The notes under the pieces: model-generated
The model's input: only the letters and a program-made list of their open reading frames with translations
Databases searched by the model: none
What the model was told of the DNA's origin: nothing
Shown here: positions 7,839 to 16,353 of the stretch, piece by piece
Numbering within the stretch: position 1 is the stretch's first letter
Layout: each line of letters starts with the position of its first letter
Program-made: the position numbers and the translations under genes
NCBI GenBank assembly: GCA_031264895.1
Contig: JAISDI010000125.1
Coordinates: 1 to 19,969 of the forward strand
Source: Endomicrobium sp.
Lineage (GTDB): Bacteria; Elusimicrobiota; Endomicrobiia; Endomicrobiales; Endomicrobiaceae
DNA: 19,969 nucleotides
Direction of reading: 5' to 3'

Positions 7839-9023
7839 TGAGATCACGCCTAGGGCTTTTCCTACTTTGGAGAACTTGTCAAGGATGAAATCCAGATGTT
7901 CGTCCGTATGGGTTGCCATGTAACTTGTTCTTATTATTGCCTGCCCTTCAGGAACTGCCGGCGTTACTACCGGCGAAGCAAATACGCCTTCATCAAAAAG
8001 CATTCTCCACATTTTAAAAACCGTTAAATCGCTTCCTACGGTCAACGGTATTATCGGGGACTCGGAATTGTTTGTTTCATAGCCCATAGATTGAAAAGCC
8101 GCTTTCATTTTCTTGGAGTTTTCCATAAGCTTTTTTCTTCTTTCCGGTTCCTGAACTACCAAATCCATAGCCGCGTCTATCGCGCCTACGCACGCAGGCG
8201 GAAGGCTTGCCGTGAAAATCATCGGTCTTGCAACATGTTTTATATAATCTGTCACTTCTTTTTTGCTTGCTATAAAGCCGCCTATTGACGCCAAAGATTT
8301 TGAAGCCGTTGCCATTACAACGTCAACGTCTTCCTCCATATTAAAATGCGAGCCGGTACCTCTTCCGTCTTTACCGATGACTCCTAAAGAATGAGCGTCA
8401 TCTACAAAAACTCTTGCTCCGTATTTTTTTGCAAGCTTGGAAATCTCTGGAAGGTTTGCTATGTCGCCTTCCATGCTGAATACCCCGTCAACAACTATAA
8501 GCATACTTTTTCCGTTATGTTTGGCAAGAAGTCTCTCTAAATCCTGCATATCGTTATGTCTAAACCTTACCATTTCACCGAAAGCAAGGCGGCAGCCGTC
8601 AATAATAGAGGCGTGGTCAAGTTTGTCGGTTACGACAATTTCGCCTTTCCCGACCAAACTGGAAATTGCTCCCAAATTTGAATGATGCCCCGTTGTAAAA
8701 AGAAGCGCTGACTCTTTATTTACAAATTTTGCGAATTTGCTTTCAACTTTTTCATGTAAATCGCATGTTCCGTTAAGAAGTCTTGAGCCGGTTCCTGAAG
8801 TCCCGTATTTTTTCGCGGCTTCTATCGAGGCTTCTATTACTTTAGGGTGGCCGGCAAGCCCTAAATAATTATTTGAACACACAACGACTTTTTTCTTCCC
8901 GTCAACCACGGTTTCCGGCCCCTGCTGGGATTCTACTCTGTGGAAGTATGGATAAAAACCTAATTCTTTAAGATTGTTGGCATCGTGGAAATTAAAACAT
9001 TTCTCAAAAATATCGGAACTCAT
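7836..9023 (-). CDS. Alpha-oxoamine synthase family PLP enzyme, probable serine palmitoyltransferase (KBL/BioF-like)
   Basis: The product, 395 residues, is a fold-type I PLP enzyme of the alpha-oxoamine synthase family, which condenses an amino acid with an acyl-CoA or acyl-ACP and releases CO2. Visible signatures: SNNYLGLAGHP (50-60), GTSGTGSRLLNGT (74-86), TTGHHSNLGAI (110-120), DKLDHASIIDG with H137 over the PLP ring, VDDAHSLGVIGKDGRGT with D209 and H211, and the Schiff-base lysine K242 in TASKSLASIGGF. The SKS-x-AS-x-GGF form resembles serine palmitoyltransferases rather than the GKALGG form of 2-amino-3-ketobutyrate ligase. Neighbouring reductase and GNAT-like genes favour sphingoid-base synthesis. 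The start has GGGAG eight bases upstream. The stop lies within the repeat arm downstream. Kbl or BioF activity cannot be excluded from sequence alone. Confidence 0.85.
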   Translation of the reverse strand: MSSDIFEKCFNFHDANNLKELGFYPYFHRVESQQGPETVVDGKKKVVVCSNNYLGLAGHPKVIEASIEAAKKYGTSGTGSRLLNGTCDLHEKVESKFAKFVNKESALLFTTGHHSNLGAISSLVGKGEIVVTDKLDHASIIDGCRLAFGEMVRFRHNDMQDLERLLAKHNGKSMLIVVDGVFSMEGDIANLPEISKLAKKYGARVFVDDAHSLGVIGKDGRGTGSHFNMEEDVDVVMATASKSLASIGGFIASKKEVTDYIKHVARPMIFTASLPPACVGAIDAAMDLVVQEPERRKKLMENSKKMKAAFQSMGYETNNSESPIIPLTVGSDLTVFKMWRMLFDEGVFASPVVTPAVPEGQAIIRTSYMATHTDEHLDFILDKFSKVGKALGVIS

Positions 9024-9047
9024 TGAACGGTCTCCCTTTTTTGCATA

Positions 9048-10028
9048 CTAAAAGAATTTATTATTTAAATACCAATTGTATGTTATTTTCGAAGCAATTT
9101 CAAGCTTGGTAAATTCGATGCCTAAATCGGCGCGCGCAGGTAGATTGTCGGCAATCCAGTACTCCTGAAGCATCTCTTTTATTTTTTGCTTGTTAAGCAC
9201 TGCCGGCTTCTTAGTTATATATGAAAACGATTGCGCGGCCATACCCGCAAACTTAAAAACAAAGTCTGGAACAGGTATAGGCATTGCCGTTCTGCCAACG
9301 GCCTTTGAAATCGCCTGTCCCACTTCAGACCAAGTGTAAGGCGTTTCCTCAGCCAGATAATATGTCTTATTATCACTATTTTTATTATCAATACATGCGG
9401 CGACTGCTTGGGCAATATCTTTTACATAAACAAGCTGCAAAATTCTTTTCTCAACCGTAAACGGCCTTAAATGCTTATTTACAAGATTAAAAAATATAAA
9501 AATATCTTTGTCTCTGGGGCCGTAAACCGAAGCAGGCCTTAGTATTGTATATGAAACTCTTCCCGAAAACAGTTCCCGTATTTCTTCTTCAGCTACGATT
9601 TTGCTTAAACCGTAGTCCGAAACCGGCGTTTCTTCTTCGTCAAGTTTTTTAGGATTTTCCGAACTGCTTGGCCCCATGGCCGCTTGGGAAGAAATAAATA
9701 TAAATTTTTGCAAAGAAGGGTTTATTTTTAAAACGGCATTACACAGATTTTTGGTATACTCAACGTTAATTTTAAAATAATCTTCTCTGTTAAAAGCTCT
9801 TACGCTGCCTGCGCAATGCACTATTACGTCAATATCTTTTACGCATATTTCCAAAAATTTTATGTCGCTTAAATCGCCGTATTTAAAAAAAACGGGCAGA
9901 TGGCTTATCCATGATAAATCGGAATTTTTCCTTACAATGCAGGTAACCTGATACTTTTTAGACAACATCATTTCAACTATATGACTTCCCACAAATCCGT
10001 TAGCTCCGGTAACCAGTACCCTCAGCAT
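9048..10028 (-). CDS. NAD-dependent epimerase/dehydratase family reductase, candidate ceramide reductase (CerR-type)
   Basis: This 326-residue extended short-chain dehydrogenase has the N-terminal Rossmann motif TGANGFVG (7-14), acidic GDL at 51-53, catalytic serine region FISSQAAMGP (111-120) and Y139-x3-K143. Further family blocks are ILRPASVYGPRD and VYVKDIAQAV. The frame extends upstream to 10058, into hypE, but ATG 10028 is chosen: it starts directly before the Rossmann strand (MLRVLVTGANG), is preceded by GGGGGG about seven bases away, and removes the overlap. It lies between hypE (23-base gap) and the SPT-like gene (24-base gap). In bacterial ceramide synthesis a member of this family reduces 3-oxo-ceramide. 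Other sugar-epimerase or 3-beta-HSD-like roles are possible; the specific call rests on context. Confidence 0.82.
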   Translation of the reverse strand: MLRVLVTGANGFVGSHIVEMMLSKKYQVTCIVRKNSDLSWISHLPVFFKYGDLSDIKFLEICVKDIDVIVHCAGSVRAFNREDYFKINVEYTKNLCNAVLKINPSLQKFIFISSQAAMGPSSSENPKKLDEEETPVSDYGLSKIVAEEEIRELFSGRVSYTILRPASVYGPRDKDIFIFFNLVNKHLRPFTVEKRILQLVYVKDIAQAVAACIDNKNSDNKTYYLAEETPYTWSEVGQAISKAVGRTAMPIPVPDFVFKFAGMAAQSFSYITKKPAVLNKQKIKEMLQEYWIADNLPARADLGIEFTKLEIASKITYNWYLNNKFF

Positions 10029-10051
10029 ATTTTGTCCCCCCCTGTCGCATA

Positions 10052-11053
10052 TCAGCAAATTCTCGGCAATTGTTCCATATCAATATTAAGAATTCTTCTA
10101 AGTCCTCCGGAAACTGTTTTTACCCACACGCCTTTAGGCTCTTTTACAACTTTTCCTATAACTTTCGCTTTTTTCCCTAAATAATTTTGTTTGTACGCTG
10201 AAATAACTTTTTCCGTATCGGCTTCCTTCTGCACAGAAATCATTTTTCCTTCGTTAGGCATATACAGAGGATCAAGCCCCAATATCCTGCAAAATGCCGC
10301 AACATTGTCCGCCACGGGAATTTTATCATATTCTATTATTATGCCTGCATCGGAACTTTCGGCAATTTCGTTAAGCGCCGCCGCCACGCCGCCTCTGGTA
10401 GGGTCTCTCATAACGTGAATTTCGGGACATGCTCTTAAAAGGCTTTGCGCCAAACCGTTTAAACAAGCGCAATCGCTTCTAATATTTGATTTTAAACCCA
10501 AATCGTTTCTTGACATCATAATGGCCGCGCCGTGTTCCGCGATATTTCCGCTTATTATTATAGTGTCGCCGCTTTTCGCATTTGAACCGGAAAGATCAAT
10601 TTTTTCGCCGATAATTCCTATGGCGCTTGTATTTATAAATATTGCGTCGACTTCGCCTTTTTTTACGACTTTCGTATCTCCGGTCACGATATTTACGTCT
10701 GCTTGTTTTGCCTGTTTTGCCATCGAACAAGTTATTTTTTTAAGGTCTGCTACGGAAAATCCTTCTTCAATAACCGCAGCGGCGGATAAAGCTATAGGTT
10801 TTGCGCCCATCATCGAAATGTCATTGACGCTTCCGCAGACTGCAAGTTTGCCTATGTCTCCGCCTTTAAAAAAAACCGGATTTATTACGAACGAATCCGT
10901 TGAAAACGCAAGTTTTACGTTTCCGGCTTTAAGAACTGCTCCGTCGTCAAGAGCGTCGAGCATTTTATTTGAAAACGATTTCTTAAAAATTTTATTTATC
11001 AGCTCTTTGGATGCGTTCCCACCGGCTCCGTGAGCTAAAGTTATTTTATCCAT
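10052..11053 (-). CDS. hypE: [NiFe]-hydrogenase maturation protein HypE
   Basis: HypE (333 residues) dehydrates the S-carbamoyl group received from HypF to a thiocyanate and donates cyanide to the Fe centre on HypC-HypD. The N-terminus has the family block ITLAHGAGGNASKELI. AIR-synthase-like ATP-binding motifs follow: DDGAVLK, STDSFVINPVFFKGGDIGKLAVCG, VTGDTKVV and RDPTRGGVAAALNE. It ends in the canonical LPRIC, whose terminal C333 carries the cyanide. The start ATG overlaps the hypD stop by eight bases. It is the last hyp gene, 23 bases before the epimerase. All expected features of an active protein are present. Confidence 0.97.
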   Translation of the reverse strand: MDKITLAHGAGGNASKELINKIFKKSFSNKMLDALDDGAVLKAGNVKLAFSTDSFVINPVFFKGGDIGKLAVCGSVNDISMMGAKPIALSAAAVIEEGFSVADLKKITCSMAKQAKQADVNIVTGDTKVVKKGEVDAIFINTSAIGIIGEKIDLSGSNAKSGDTIIISGNIAEHGAAIMMSRNDLGLKSNIRSDCACLNGLAQSLLRACPEIHVMRDPTRGGVAAALNEIAESSDAGIIIEYDKIPVADNVAAFCRILGLDPLYMPNEGKMISVQKEADTEKVISAYKQNYLGKKAKVIGKVVKEPKGVWVKTVSGGLRRILNIDMEQLPRIC

Positions 11054-12071
11054 TATATTTACCGTATTTGTAATATGCGCTGCAAACGCCTTCCGAAGAA
11101 ACCATACACGGCCCCAAAGGCTTTAGCGGAGTACATTTTTTACCGAACAATCCGCAGCCGCATGGGTTTATTTTTCCTTTCATTATGTCGCCGCAGCGGC
11201 AAAGTTCTTTTCTGCTTTTTTCTTCTTTTATTTTAAATCTTATGTCCGCGTCAAACGCGGCATATTTTTTTTTAAGCCTGAATCCGCTTTTTTTTACGGT
11301 TCCAAAACCCCGCCACTCGTCGTCTTTTAAATCAAATATTTCCAACATTAAATTTTTGGCTTTTACGTTTCCTTCTTCGCTTACCGCAGTTTTGTACATA
11401 TTTTCAAATCCGCAAATTTCAGATTTTGTATTCTTAACTAAAAACTCTACGGCTTTTACGATTTCGTCTTTTGAAAAGCCCGCAACAGCGCACGGTATTT
11501 TATATTTCTCGGGTATATATCTGAAACTGCGCGCTCCGGTTACGCAAGCAACGTTGCCGGGCAGGATAAAACCGTTTATGTCAAAATCGCCGTCAGACAT
11601 AAGCGTATCCAAAGCGGGAAAAACGCTTTTGAACATTGAAAACACCGAAATATTTTTGATTTTATTTTCAAAAGCTTCTTTTATCACGGACGCCGCGGCA
11701 GGCGCGGTAGTTTCAAAACCTGTCCCGATAAATACGATTTCTTTGTCTGGGTTTGCTGTGGCTGTTTTTAAACAATCGTATACGCAATAAATCACCCTGA
11801 TATCCGCTCCGTTTGAAATTTCCGTTTCCAGCGACGAAGTAAAAGCCGGAACCCTTATCATATCTCCGAAAGCCGTAATAATAATATTTTTATTTTTTGA
11901 AAGTTTTACGCATTGTTCCAAACGGGCTGAAGGCGTTACGCAAACGGGACATCCCGGTCCGGAGATTAACTCCGCGTCTTCAAAATAATCGCGCAGACCG
12001 TACTTTGCTATGGACATTGTATGCGTGCCGCACACTTCCATTATTTTTATTTTTTTGGATTTACCCGCCAC
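11046..12071 (-). CDS. hypD: [NiFe]-hydrogenase maturation protein HypD
   Basis: HypD (341 residues) is the iron-sulfur scaffold on which, with HypC, the Fe(CN)2CO unit is assembled. Conserved sites are visible: MEVCGTHTMSIAKYGL (C14), ISGPGCPVCVTP (C41, C44), GFETTAPA near residue 118, and a C-terminal cluster-binding region rich in cysteine (C291, C293, C304, C306, C313, C322, C330). The start is GTG at 12071, supported by AGGGA eight bases upstream. It overlaps the LOG-family gene by 11 bases, and its own stop overlaps hypE, so the three are translationally coupled. Length is slightly short of the E. coli protein but all family blocks are present. Confidence 0.96.
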   Translation of the reverse strand: MAGKSKKIKIMEVCGTHTMSIAKYGLRDYFEDAELISGPGCPVCVTPSARLEQCVKLSKNKNIIITAFGDMIRVPAFTSSLETEISNGADIRVIYCVYDCLKTATANPDKEIVFIGTGFETTAPAAASVIKEAFENKIKNISVFSMFKSVFPALDTLMSDGDFDINGFILPGNVACVTGARSFRYIPEKYKIPCAVAGFSKDEIVKAVEFLVKNTKSEICGFENMYKTAVSEEGNVKAKNLMLEIFDLKDDEWRGFGTVKKSGFRLKKKYAAFDADIRFKIKEEKSRKELCRCGDIMKGKINPCGCGLFGKKCTPLKPLGPCMVSSEGVCSAYYKYGKYNG

Positions 12072-12663
12072 GGTATTGTTCCCTTGCTTTGTTTGACCAT
12101 TTATCTATTTTTCCCGGATGAACAAAGGAGCGGCATTTTTTAAAAGCGTCTTGAAGCAAATCCGTGACGATAAGCATATCGAAATGTTCCTGCCTGAAAA
12201 AATCTTCCTCAACGCTTTTCTTCAAAAAGTTTAAAAAATCGTCAAAATACCCGTTTACGTTTATCAAAGCGCAGGCTTTTTTGTGTATGCACAACTGCGA
12301 CCACGTAATCACTTCGGCAAGCTCGTCGATCGTTCCTATTCCGCCCGGAAGCACAAAAAAATAGTCGGCAAGTTCATACATAGTATTTTTACGTTCGTGC
12401 ATATTTTTTGTCACAGCCAGCTCGCTTAAACCGTTGTGGCAGACGTCAAGCTCTTTAAGATGCTGCGGAATAACGCCCGTAACTCTCCCGCCGTTTTCAA
12501 GAACGGAATTCGCAAGAACGCCCATAAGCCCGATATTTCCGCCGCCGTAAACGAGTTCGGCATTTTCATTTGCAATAAGCCTGCCTAACTCAGCCGCGGT
12601 TTCTCTGAATTTTTTATCTTTTCCCAAACTTGCGCCGCAAAAAACGCACACTTTTTCGCTCAC
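12061..12663 (-). CDS. LOG family protein (TIGR00730; nucleoside-monophosphate phosphoribohydrolase)
   Basis: This 200-residue protein is of the LOG ('lysine decarboxylase-like', TIGR00730) family, whose characterised members cleave (cytokinin) nucleoside 5'-monophosphates to base and ribose phosphate. The Rossmann-like N-terminus reads VCVFCGAS, followed by VYGGGNIGLMG (38-48), the catalytic pair R91-K92 in NMHERKNTM, and the signature PGGIGTIDELAE (106-117, E114). The start is GTG at 12663, directly after the hypC TAA, with GGGG about nine bases upstream. Being wedged between hypC and hypD and overlapping hypD is unusual. No role in hydrogenase maturation is known for the family, so its function here is unassigned beyond the family. 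Confidence 0.92.
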   Translation of the reverse strand: MSEKVCVFCGASLGKDKKFRETAAELGRLIANENAELVYGGGNIGLMGVLANSVLENGGRVTGVIPQHLKELDVCHNGLSELAVTKNMHERKNTMYELADYFFVLPGGIGTIDELAEVITWSQLCIHKKACALINVNGYFDDFLNFLKKSVEEDFFRQEHFDMLIVTDLLQDAFKKCRSFVHPGKIDKWSNKAREQYRGG

Positions 12664-12882
12664 TTATATCAACCCCGATTCTTTAGACGCCGATATAATA
12701 TCTAAAGCGTCTTTCTTTGAAAGCTTATTTATGGCAAAACCGGCGTGTACTAAAACGTAATCGCCGGTTTTTAATTTATCTAACAACATTATTTTTATTT
12801 CAGAAGTAATTCCGCCAAAATCAACTTCAGCCGTGTTTGAGTCGACTATTTTTAATATTTTTCCGGCTGTCGCAAGACACAT
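12664..12882 (-). CDS. hypC: [NiFe]-hydrogenase maturation chaperone HypC
   Basis: HypC (72 residues) binds HypD and the hydrogenase large-subunit precursor and delivers the Fe(CN)2CO unit through Cys2. The frame extends upstream to 12963, but the ATG at 12882 is correct: it yields the diagnostic MCLA start with C2, and AAAAGG of the upstream gene's last codons sits just ahead as ribosome-binding site. The core GKILKIVDSNTAEVDFGG and GDYVLVHAGFAINKLSKKDA are typical of the family. It begins one base after the HEAT-repeat gene stop, and LOG begins immediately after its own stop. Confidence 0.95.
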   Translation of the reverse strand: MCLATAGKILKIVDSNTAEVDFGGITSEIKIMLLDKLKTGDYVLVHAGFAINKLSKKDALDIISASKESGLI

Positions 12883-12883
12883 T

Positions 12884-14053
12884 TTACCTTTTTGCCTTGT
12901 ATATCTGATCATAAGCCTTTTTGGCTTCCGAACGCACTTCCTTATTTGAATCTTTGCCTGCAAGCCTGCTAAGAGGAGTTAAAGCCGAACTTGCGGTTTT
13001 ACCCATATCCGAAAGCTCTGTTATAGCTCTCAGCTTTACATCTGCATCATTATGGTTAAGAAGATTTATGAGTTCGGGAACAGATTCATTTGAAGGTTTT
13101 CCGATTTTTGTAAGAGCATTTGCCGAAGCCGTTTTGATTGTATGATTTTTATCCTGAAGCAAAGGTATTAACACGGGAACCGCATCATTAGCCTGACTGC
13201 CCATAGCGGCCAAAGCGTCTATCGCGGCAATTCTTATTTCGAAAGGATTTTTAGCATCCGTCAAAGCTTTTAATTCGGGAACTTTACTTTTCGCCGCAGG
13301 GCCGATATCGGCTATGACTTTTTTGACCAAATCTTTTATTTCATCTTTTCTGGTAAGCATTTTAATCAGCGCGGGAACGGTTTCGTTGGCTCCGCCTTTT
13401 AAAGCTCCGAAACTTTTTACGGTTTCTTCGACGACTATCAAATTATCATCATGAAGACGGGCGATCATTTTATCGATCACGCCGGCTTCTTTGAGATTGG
13501 CTTCATTGAAAGTTCCCAGCGTTTCCAGAGCGGCTTTTCTGATACCGAAATAATCGTCGTCAAGATACTGTGCGACGGTTGCCGCAGAGAAAGAAGCCGG
13601 TCGTCCTATCCTTGTCAGAGCATTCAAATGGTCTATTTTTACGTAATTATTTCCCTCGGCAATACGTTTTAATATTTCGTTTATCACTTCGGTTTTTCCG
13701 TTTCCTATATCTTTTATTACGTCTGAAGCCATATCTCTTACATTCTTGCTGTAAGAAAGCATCGAAACCATCTCTCTTATACCGTAAGCGGGATTTACTT
13801 CGATAACCTTTTTATATCCCTGTATAGCTCCGGAAAAATCTTTCTTTATAAGCTTAATATCGGCAACGGACTTTAAAACGGATATATCGCTGGGATTCTT
13901 TTTAAGTATAGCGTCATATACGGCCAAAGATTCATCGTATTTTCCTTCTCTAAAAAGGGTATTTGCTCTTTCAGGGGTATTTTTTTCTATACATGCAAAT
14001 AAAAATAATGCGCTTAAAAGCGCAAAAGATAAAAACCTACATTTAACCGTCAT
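12884..14053 (-). CDS. TPR/HEAT-repeat lipoprotein
   Basis: The product is 389 residues. It starts with a lipoprotein signal peptide: basic TVKCR, hydrophobic SFALLSALFLF, then lipobox ending FAC with C21 as lipidation site. Residues ~28-95 are two TPR-like helices pairs (ANTLFREGKYDESLAVYDAIL, GAIQGYKKVIEVNPAYG). From ~110 to the end are HEAT-type repeats with recurring 'VPxLIxLLxxxxxxVKxxAxxALxxIG' spacing (for example 226-260 and 290-350). It would be anchored on the periplasmic side of a membrane and bind partner proteins. It lies between hypF and hypC, whose products are cytoplasmic, so its place in the operon is odd. A possible internal promoter precedes it (14093-14101). No enzymatic motif is seen. 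Confidence 0.85.
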   Translation of the reverse strand: MTVKCRFLSFALLSALFLFACIEKNTPERANTLFREGKYDESLAVYDAILKKNPSDISVLKSVADIKLIKKDFSGAIQGYKKVIEVNPAYGIREMVSMLSYSKNVRDMASDVIKDIGNGKTEVINEILKRIAEGNNYVKIDHLNALTRIGRPASFSAATVAQYLDDDYFGIRKAALETLGTFNEANLKEAGVIDKMIARLHDDNLIVVEETVKSFGALKGGANETVPALIKMLTRKDEIKDLVKKVIADIGPAAKSKVPELKALTDAKNPFEIRIAAIDALAAMGSQANDAVPVLIPLLQDKNHTIKTASANALTKIGKPSNESVPELINLLNHNDADVKLRAITELSDMGKTASSALTPLSRLAGKDSNKEVRSEAKKAYDQIYKAKR

Positions 14054-14092
14054 ACAGTGCCTCTTTTTACATTTAAAAAATTTTACTTATTC

Positions 14093-14101
14093 ATTATACC
14101 A
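14093..14101 (-). promoter_or_regulatory. Possible internal promoter (extended -10) upstream of the lipoprotein gene
   Basis: Minus-strand TGGTATAAT, an extended -10 (TGn plus consensus TATAAT), lies in the 53-base gap between hypF and the lipoprotein gene, about 40 bases upstream of its ATG. No good -35 is visible. If used, it would drive the lipoprotein, hypC and everything downstream apart from hypA-hypF. Confidence 0.4.
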
Positions 14102-14106
14102 AATAC

Positions 14107-16353
14107 TTATTTATTTTTCATAAACAAATTACTCATATAAGCCTGCCCGAGACATATTCCGCCGTCGTTTAGCGGAATTTGTTTATTATAGTAAATATCA
14201 AAACCTAATGACAATAACTTTTTTCTAACGGCATTCAATAAATATATGTTTTGAAAAACGCCTCCGCCAAGCGCTATTTTTTTAATTTTATATTTCATCG
14301 CGGTCTTTACAACAATATCGACAACGGTATTATGAAATTTAGAGCTTATGACTCCCGCCAAAACCCCTTTTTCAATATCATTCAAAATGCCTTTTAATAA
14401 TTTTGAAATATTGATTATGCCGCTTTCCATATCGTATTTATAACAGCTCGGAGTTTTATGCGCCGCAATTGTTGATTCCAAAGCAACAGCCGCTTCAGCC
14501 TCAAAAGTAGACACATTTTTGATCCCCGTCAAAGCGGCGACAGCGTCAAATACTCTGCCTATGCTTGAAGATAGAGGCGAGTTAATATTATTTTCGGCCA
14601 TTTTGATTATTGTCTTATAATCATATTTTTTCAAGTGTTCGGGCATATTCTCCAAAAGATCATATTTGTACAAAAGCGATACCGCGCAGCGCCATACCTC
14701 TTTTGTACAAATATCTCCGCCGGGAAGCTGAAAATAATCCAGATGTCCTGCCCTTTTGAATTTTTTCCTTGAATATAAGATAAACTCTCCGCCCCAGATA
14801 TTTCCGTCTTCGCCGTAACCATTGCCGTCAAAAATAAATCCCAAAACATTTCCGCTTAAATTATGTTCCGCAATTACCGAAGCCATATGGGCATAATGAT
14901 GCAAAGCAAAATTTACTTTTTTATAATGTTTCTCGGCATACGCTCTTGAATGATATGCCGGATGAGCGTCGCAAACGGCCATTTTTGGATTTATATCGAG
15001 GAAAGATTTCATTTTATTTACGCTTTCGTCATAAAATTTTAAATTTGCGTTCTCTTCCAAATCTCCTGCATACTGTGAAAGATAAGCATTGCCTTTTCTT
15101 ACAAAACAAAAATTATTTTTCAAATCTCCGCCGGCGGCGAACATATCCGCAGATATGCCGGTTTTTACAGGTACCGGAACATATCCTCGGCTTCTTCTTA
15201 TGATTATTTTTTCTTTGCAGCCGGGCAAAAACTTCACTATAGAATCGTCCAATCTGTTTTCTATGTCCCTGTTATGAGTAAGAAAGTAATCTGCAATTTC
15301 CCGCAGATTTAGAAAAGCTTCTTTTTCGGTTGCAGATATGGGTTCATCGCTCTTATTTCCGGATGTCATAACAAGAAGAGGTATCTTTGCCGTCAACAGA
15401 TGATGAAGCGGAGCGTACGGCAGCATTATACCCAACGACGAATTATCTGGCGCAAGCGTATCCAGCATTGCCATGTTATTTTTTTTCTTTAAAAGCGCTA
15501 TCGGAGCGCTTTTTGACAGAAGTTCCGCTTTTTCATATTTGTTTATAAAACAAAGTTTTTCGGCGGTTTTAATATCTGCCATAACCGCAAAAGGCTTATA
15601 AGGCCTTTGTTTTCTTTTTCTTAATTTTTTCACTGTATTAAGATTTGAAGCGTCGCAGCACAGATGATAACCGCCAATGCTTTTGACGGCCAAAATTTTA
15701 CCTTTTTTTAAAAGCCGGACGGCATCGCACAAAGCCTCGTCACGACGCGATAAAAGTTTTTTATCGGCATTAAACAAAGACAATTGCGGCCCGCATTTAC
15801 CGCACGCATTAGGCTGAGCATGAAATCTGCGGTTTGAAGAATTGTTGTATTCTTGAAGACAGTCGCCGCATAGAACAAACTTATCCATTACGGTATTTTT
15901 TCTGTCGTAGGGAAGTTTCTTAATTATCGAAAAACGAGGGCCGCATTTTATGCAGTTTATGAACGGGTACGAATGCCTTCTGTCAGAACTTGAAAAAAGT
16001 TCCTTTCTACAATCGTCACATAAAGCCAAATCCTGTGGAAAATCAGAAGTTATTTCGGTATTTTTGCTTTTTATGATTTTAAATGACGCGCATTTTGTTT
16101 GAATTGTTTTTTTGATCGTATATTTTGCGTCAAAACCTGATTTTTTTAATCCCGCAACAAACTTTTTCAAACTGCTTTCTTTTCCGCATACGGCAATCTG
16201 CGCGCCTAAACCCGTATTGCGAACAAACCCCGTCAAATTATTTTCAACCGCAAGATTATAAACAAAAGGTCTAAACCCCAGCCCCTGCGCCGTCCCTGAA
16301 ACTTCGATTGAAAGACTTTTATTCCCCTTCGATGTTTTTAACATACACTTCAT
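14107..16353 (-). CDS. hypF: Carbamoyltransferase HypF
   Basis: HypF (748 residues, full length) makes the S-carbamoyl group on HypE from carbamoyl phosphate, the source of the cyanide ligands of [NiFe]-hydrogenase. Domains in order: acylphosphatase (about 14-95; VSGTAQGLGFRPFVYNLA, N46); two zinc-finger repeats with C112/C115/C134/C137 and C162/C165/C184/C187; YrdC-like domain (about 200-395, with KRKQRPYKPFAVM, MLPYAPLHHLL, MTSGNKSDEPI); and a Kae1-like carbamoyltransferase domain (about 400-748) with the metal-binding HHYAH (485-489), GFIFDGNGYGEDGNIWGGEF and LGGGVFQN near 695-702. The start ATG at 16353 lies inside hypA, a 35-base overlap; an ATG three codons on is an alternative. All catalytic blocks are present. 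Confidence 0.97.
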   Translation of the reverse strand: MKCMLKTSKGNKSLSIEVSGTAQGLGFRPFVYNLAVENNLTGFVRNTGLGAQIAVCGKESSLKKFVAGLKKSGFDAKYTIKKTIQTKCASFKIIKSKNTEITSDFPQDLALCDDCRKELFSSSDRRHSYPFINCIKCGPRFSIIKKLPYDRKNTVMDKFVLCGDCLQEYNNSSNRRFHAQPNACGKCGPQLSLFNADKKLLSRRDEALCDAVRLLKKGKILAVKSIGGYHLCCDASNLNTVKKLRKRKQRPYKPFAVMADIKTAEKLCFINKYEKAELLSKSAPIALLKKKNNMAMLDTLAPDNSSLGIMLPYAPLHHLLTAKIPLLVMTSGNKSDEPISATEKEAFLNLREIADYFLTHNRDIENRLDDSIVKFLPGCKEKIIIRRSRGYVPVPVKTGISADMFAAGGDLKNNFCFVRKGNAYLSQYAGDLEENANLKFYDESVNKMKSFLDINPKMAVCDAHPAYHSRAYAEKHYKKVNFALHHYAHMASVIAEHNLSGNVLGFIFDGNGYGEDGNIWGGEFILYSRKKFKRAGHLDYFQLPGGDICTKEVWRCAVSLLYKYDLLENMPEHLKKYDYKTIIKMAENNINSPLSSSIGRVFDAVAALTGIKNVSTFEAEAAVALESTIAAHKTPSCYKYDMESGIINISKLLKGILNDIEKGVLAGVISSKFHNTVVDIVVKTAMKYKIKKIALGGGVFQNIYLLNAVRKKLLSLGFDIYYNKQIPLNDGGICLGQAYMSNLFMKNK

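Noticed and set aside
7836..9023. Naming the PLP enzyme kbl (glycine C-acetyltransferase) outright
   Set aside because: No threonine dehydrogenase gene is adjacent, and the lysine motif plus neighbours fit serine palmitoyltransferase better; kept as an alternative.
10029..10058. N-terminal extension of the epimerase into hypE
   Set aside because: The Rossmann strand starts right after ATG 10028, which has its own GGGGGG ribosome-binding site.
11185..11790. Long open frame (201 codons) on the plus strand opposite hypD
   Set aside because: hypD is unambiguous on the other strand; this frame has Ser/Leu/Phe-rich antisense composition and no motif.
12883..12963. N-terminal extension of hypC to 12963
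   Set aside because: It lies inside the lipoprotein gene, and HypC must start MC so that Cys2 is exposed.
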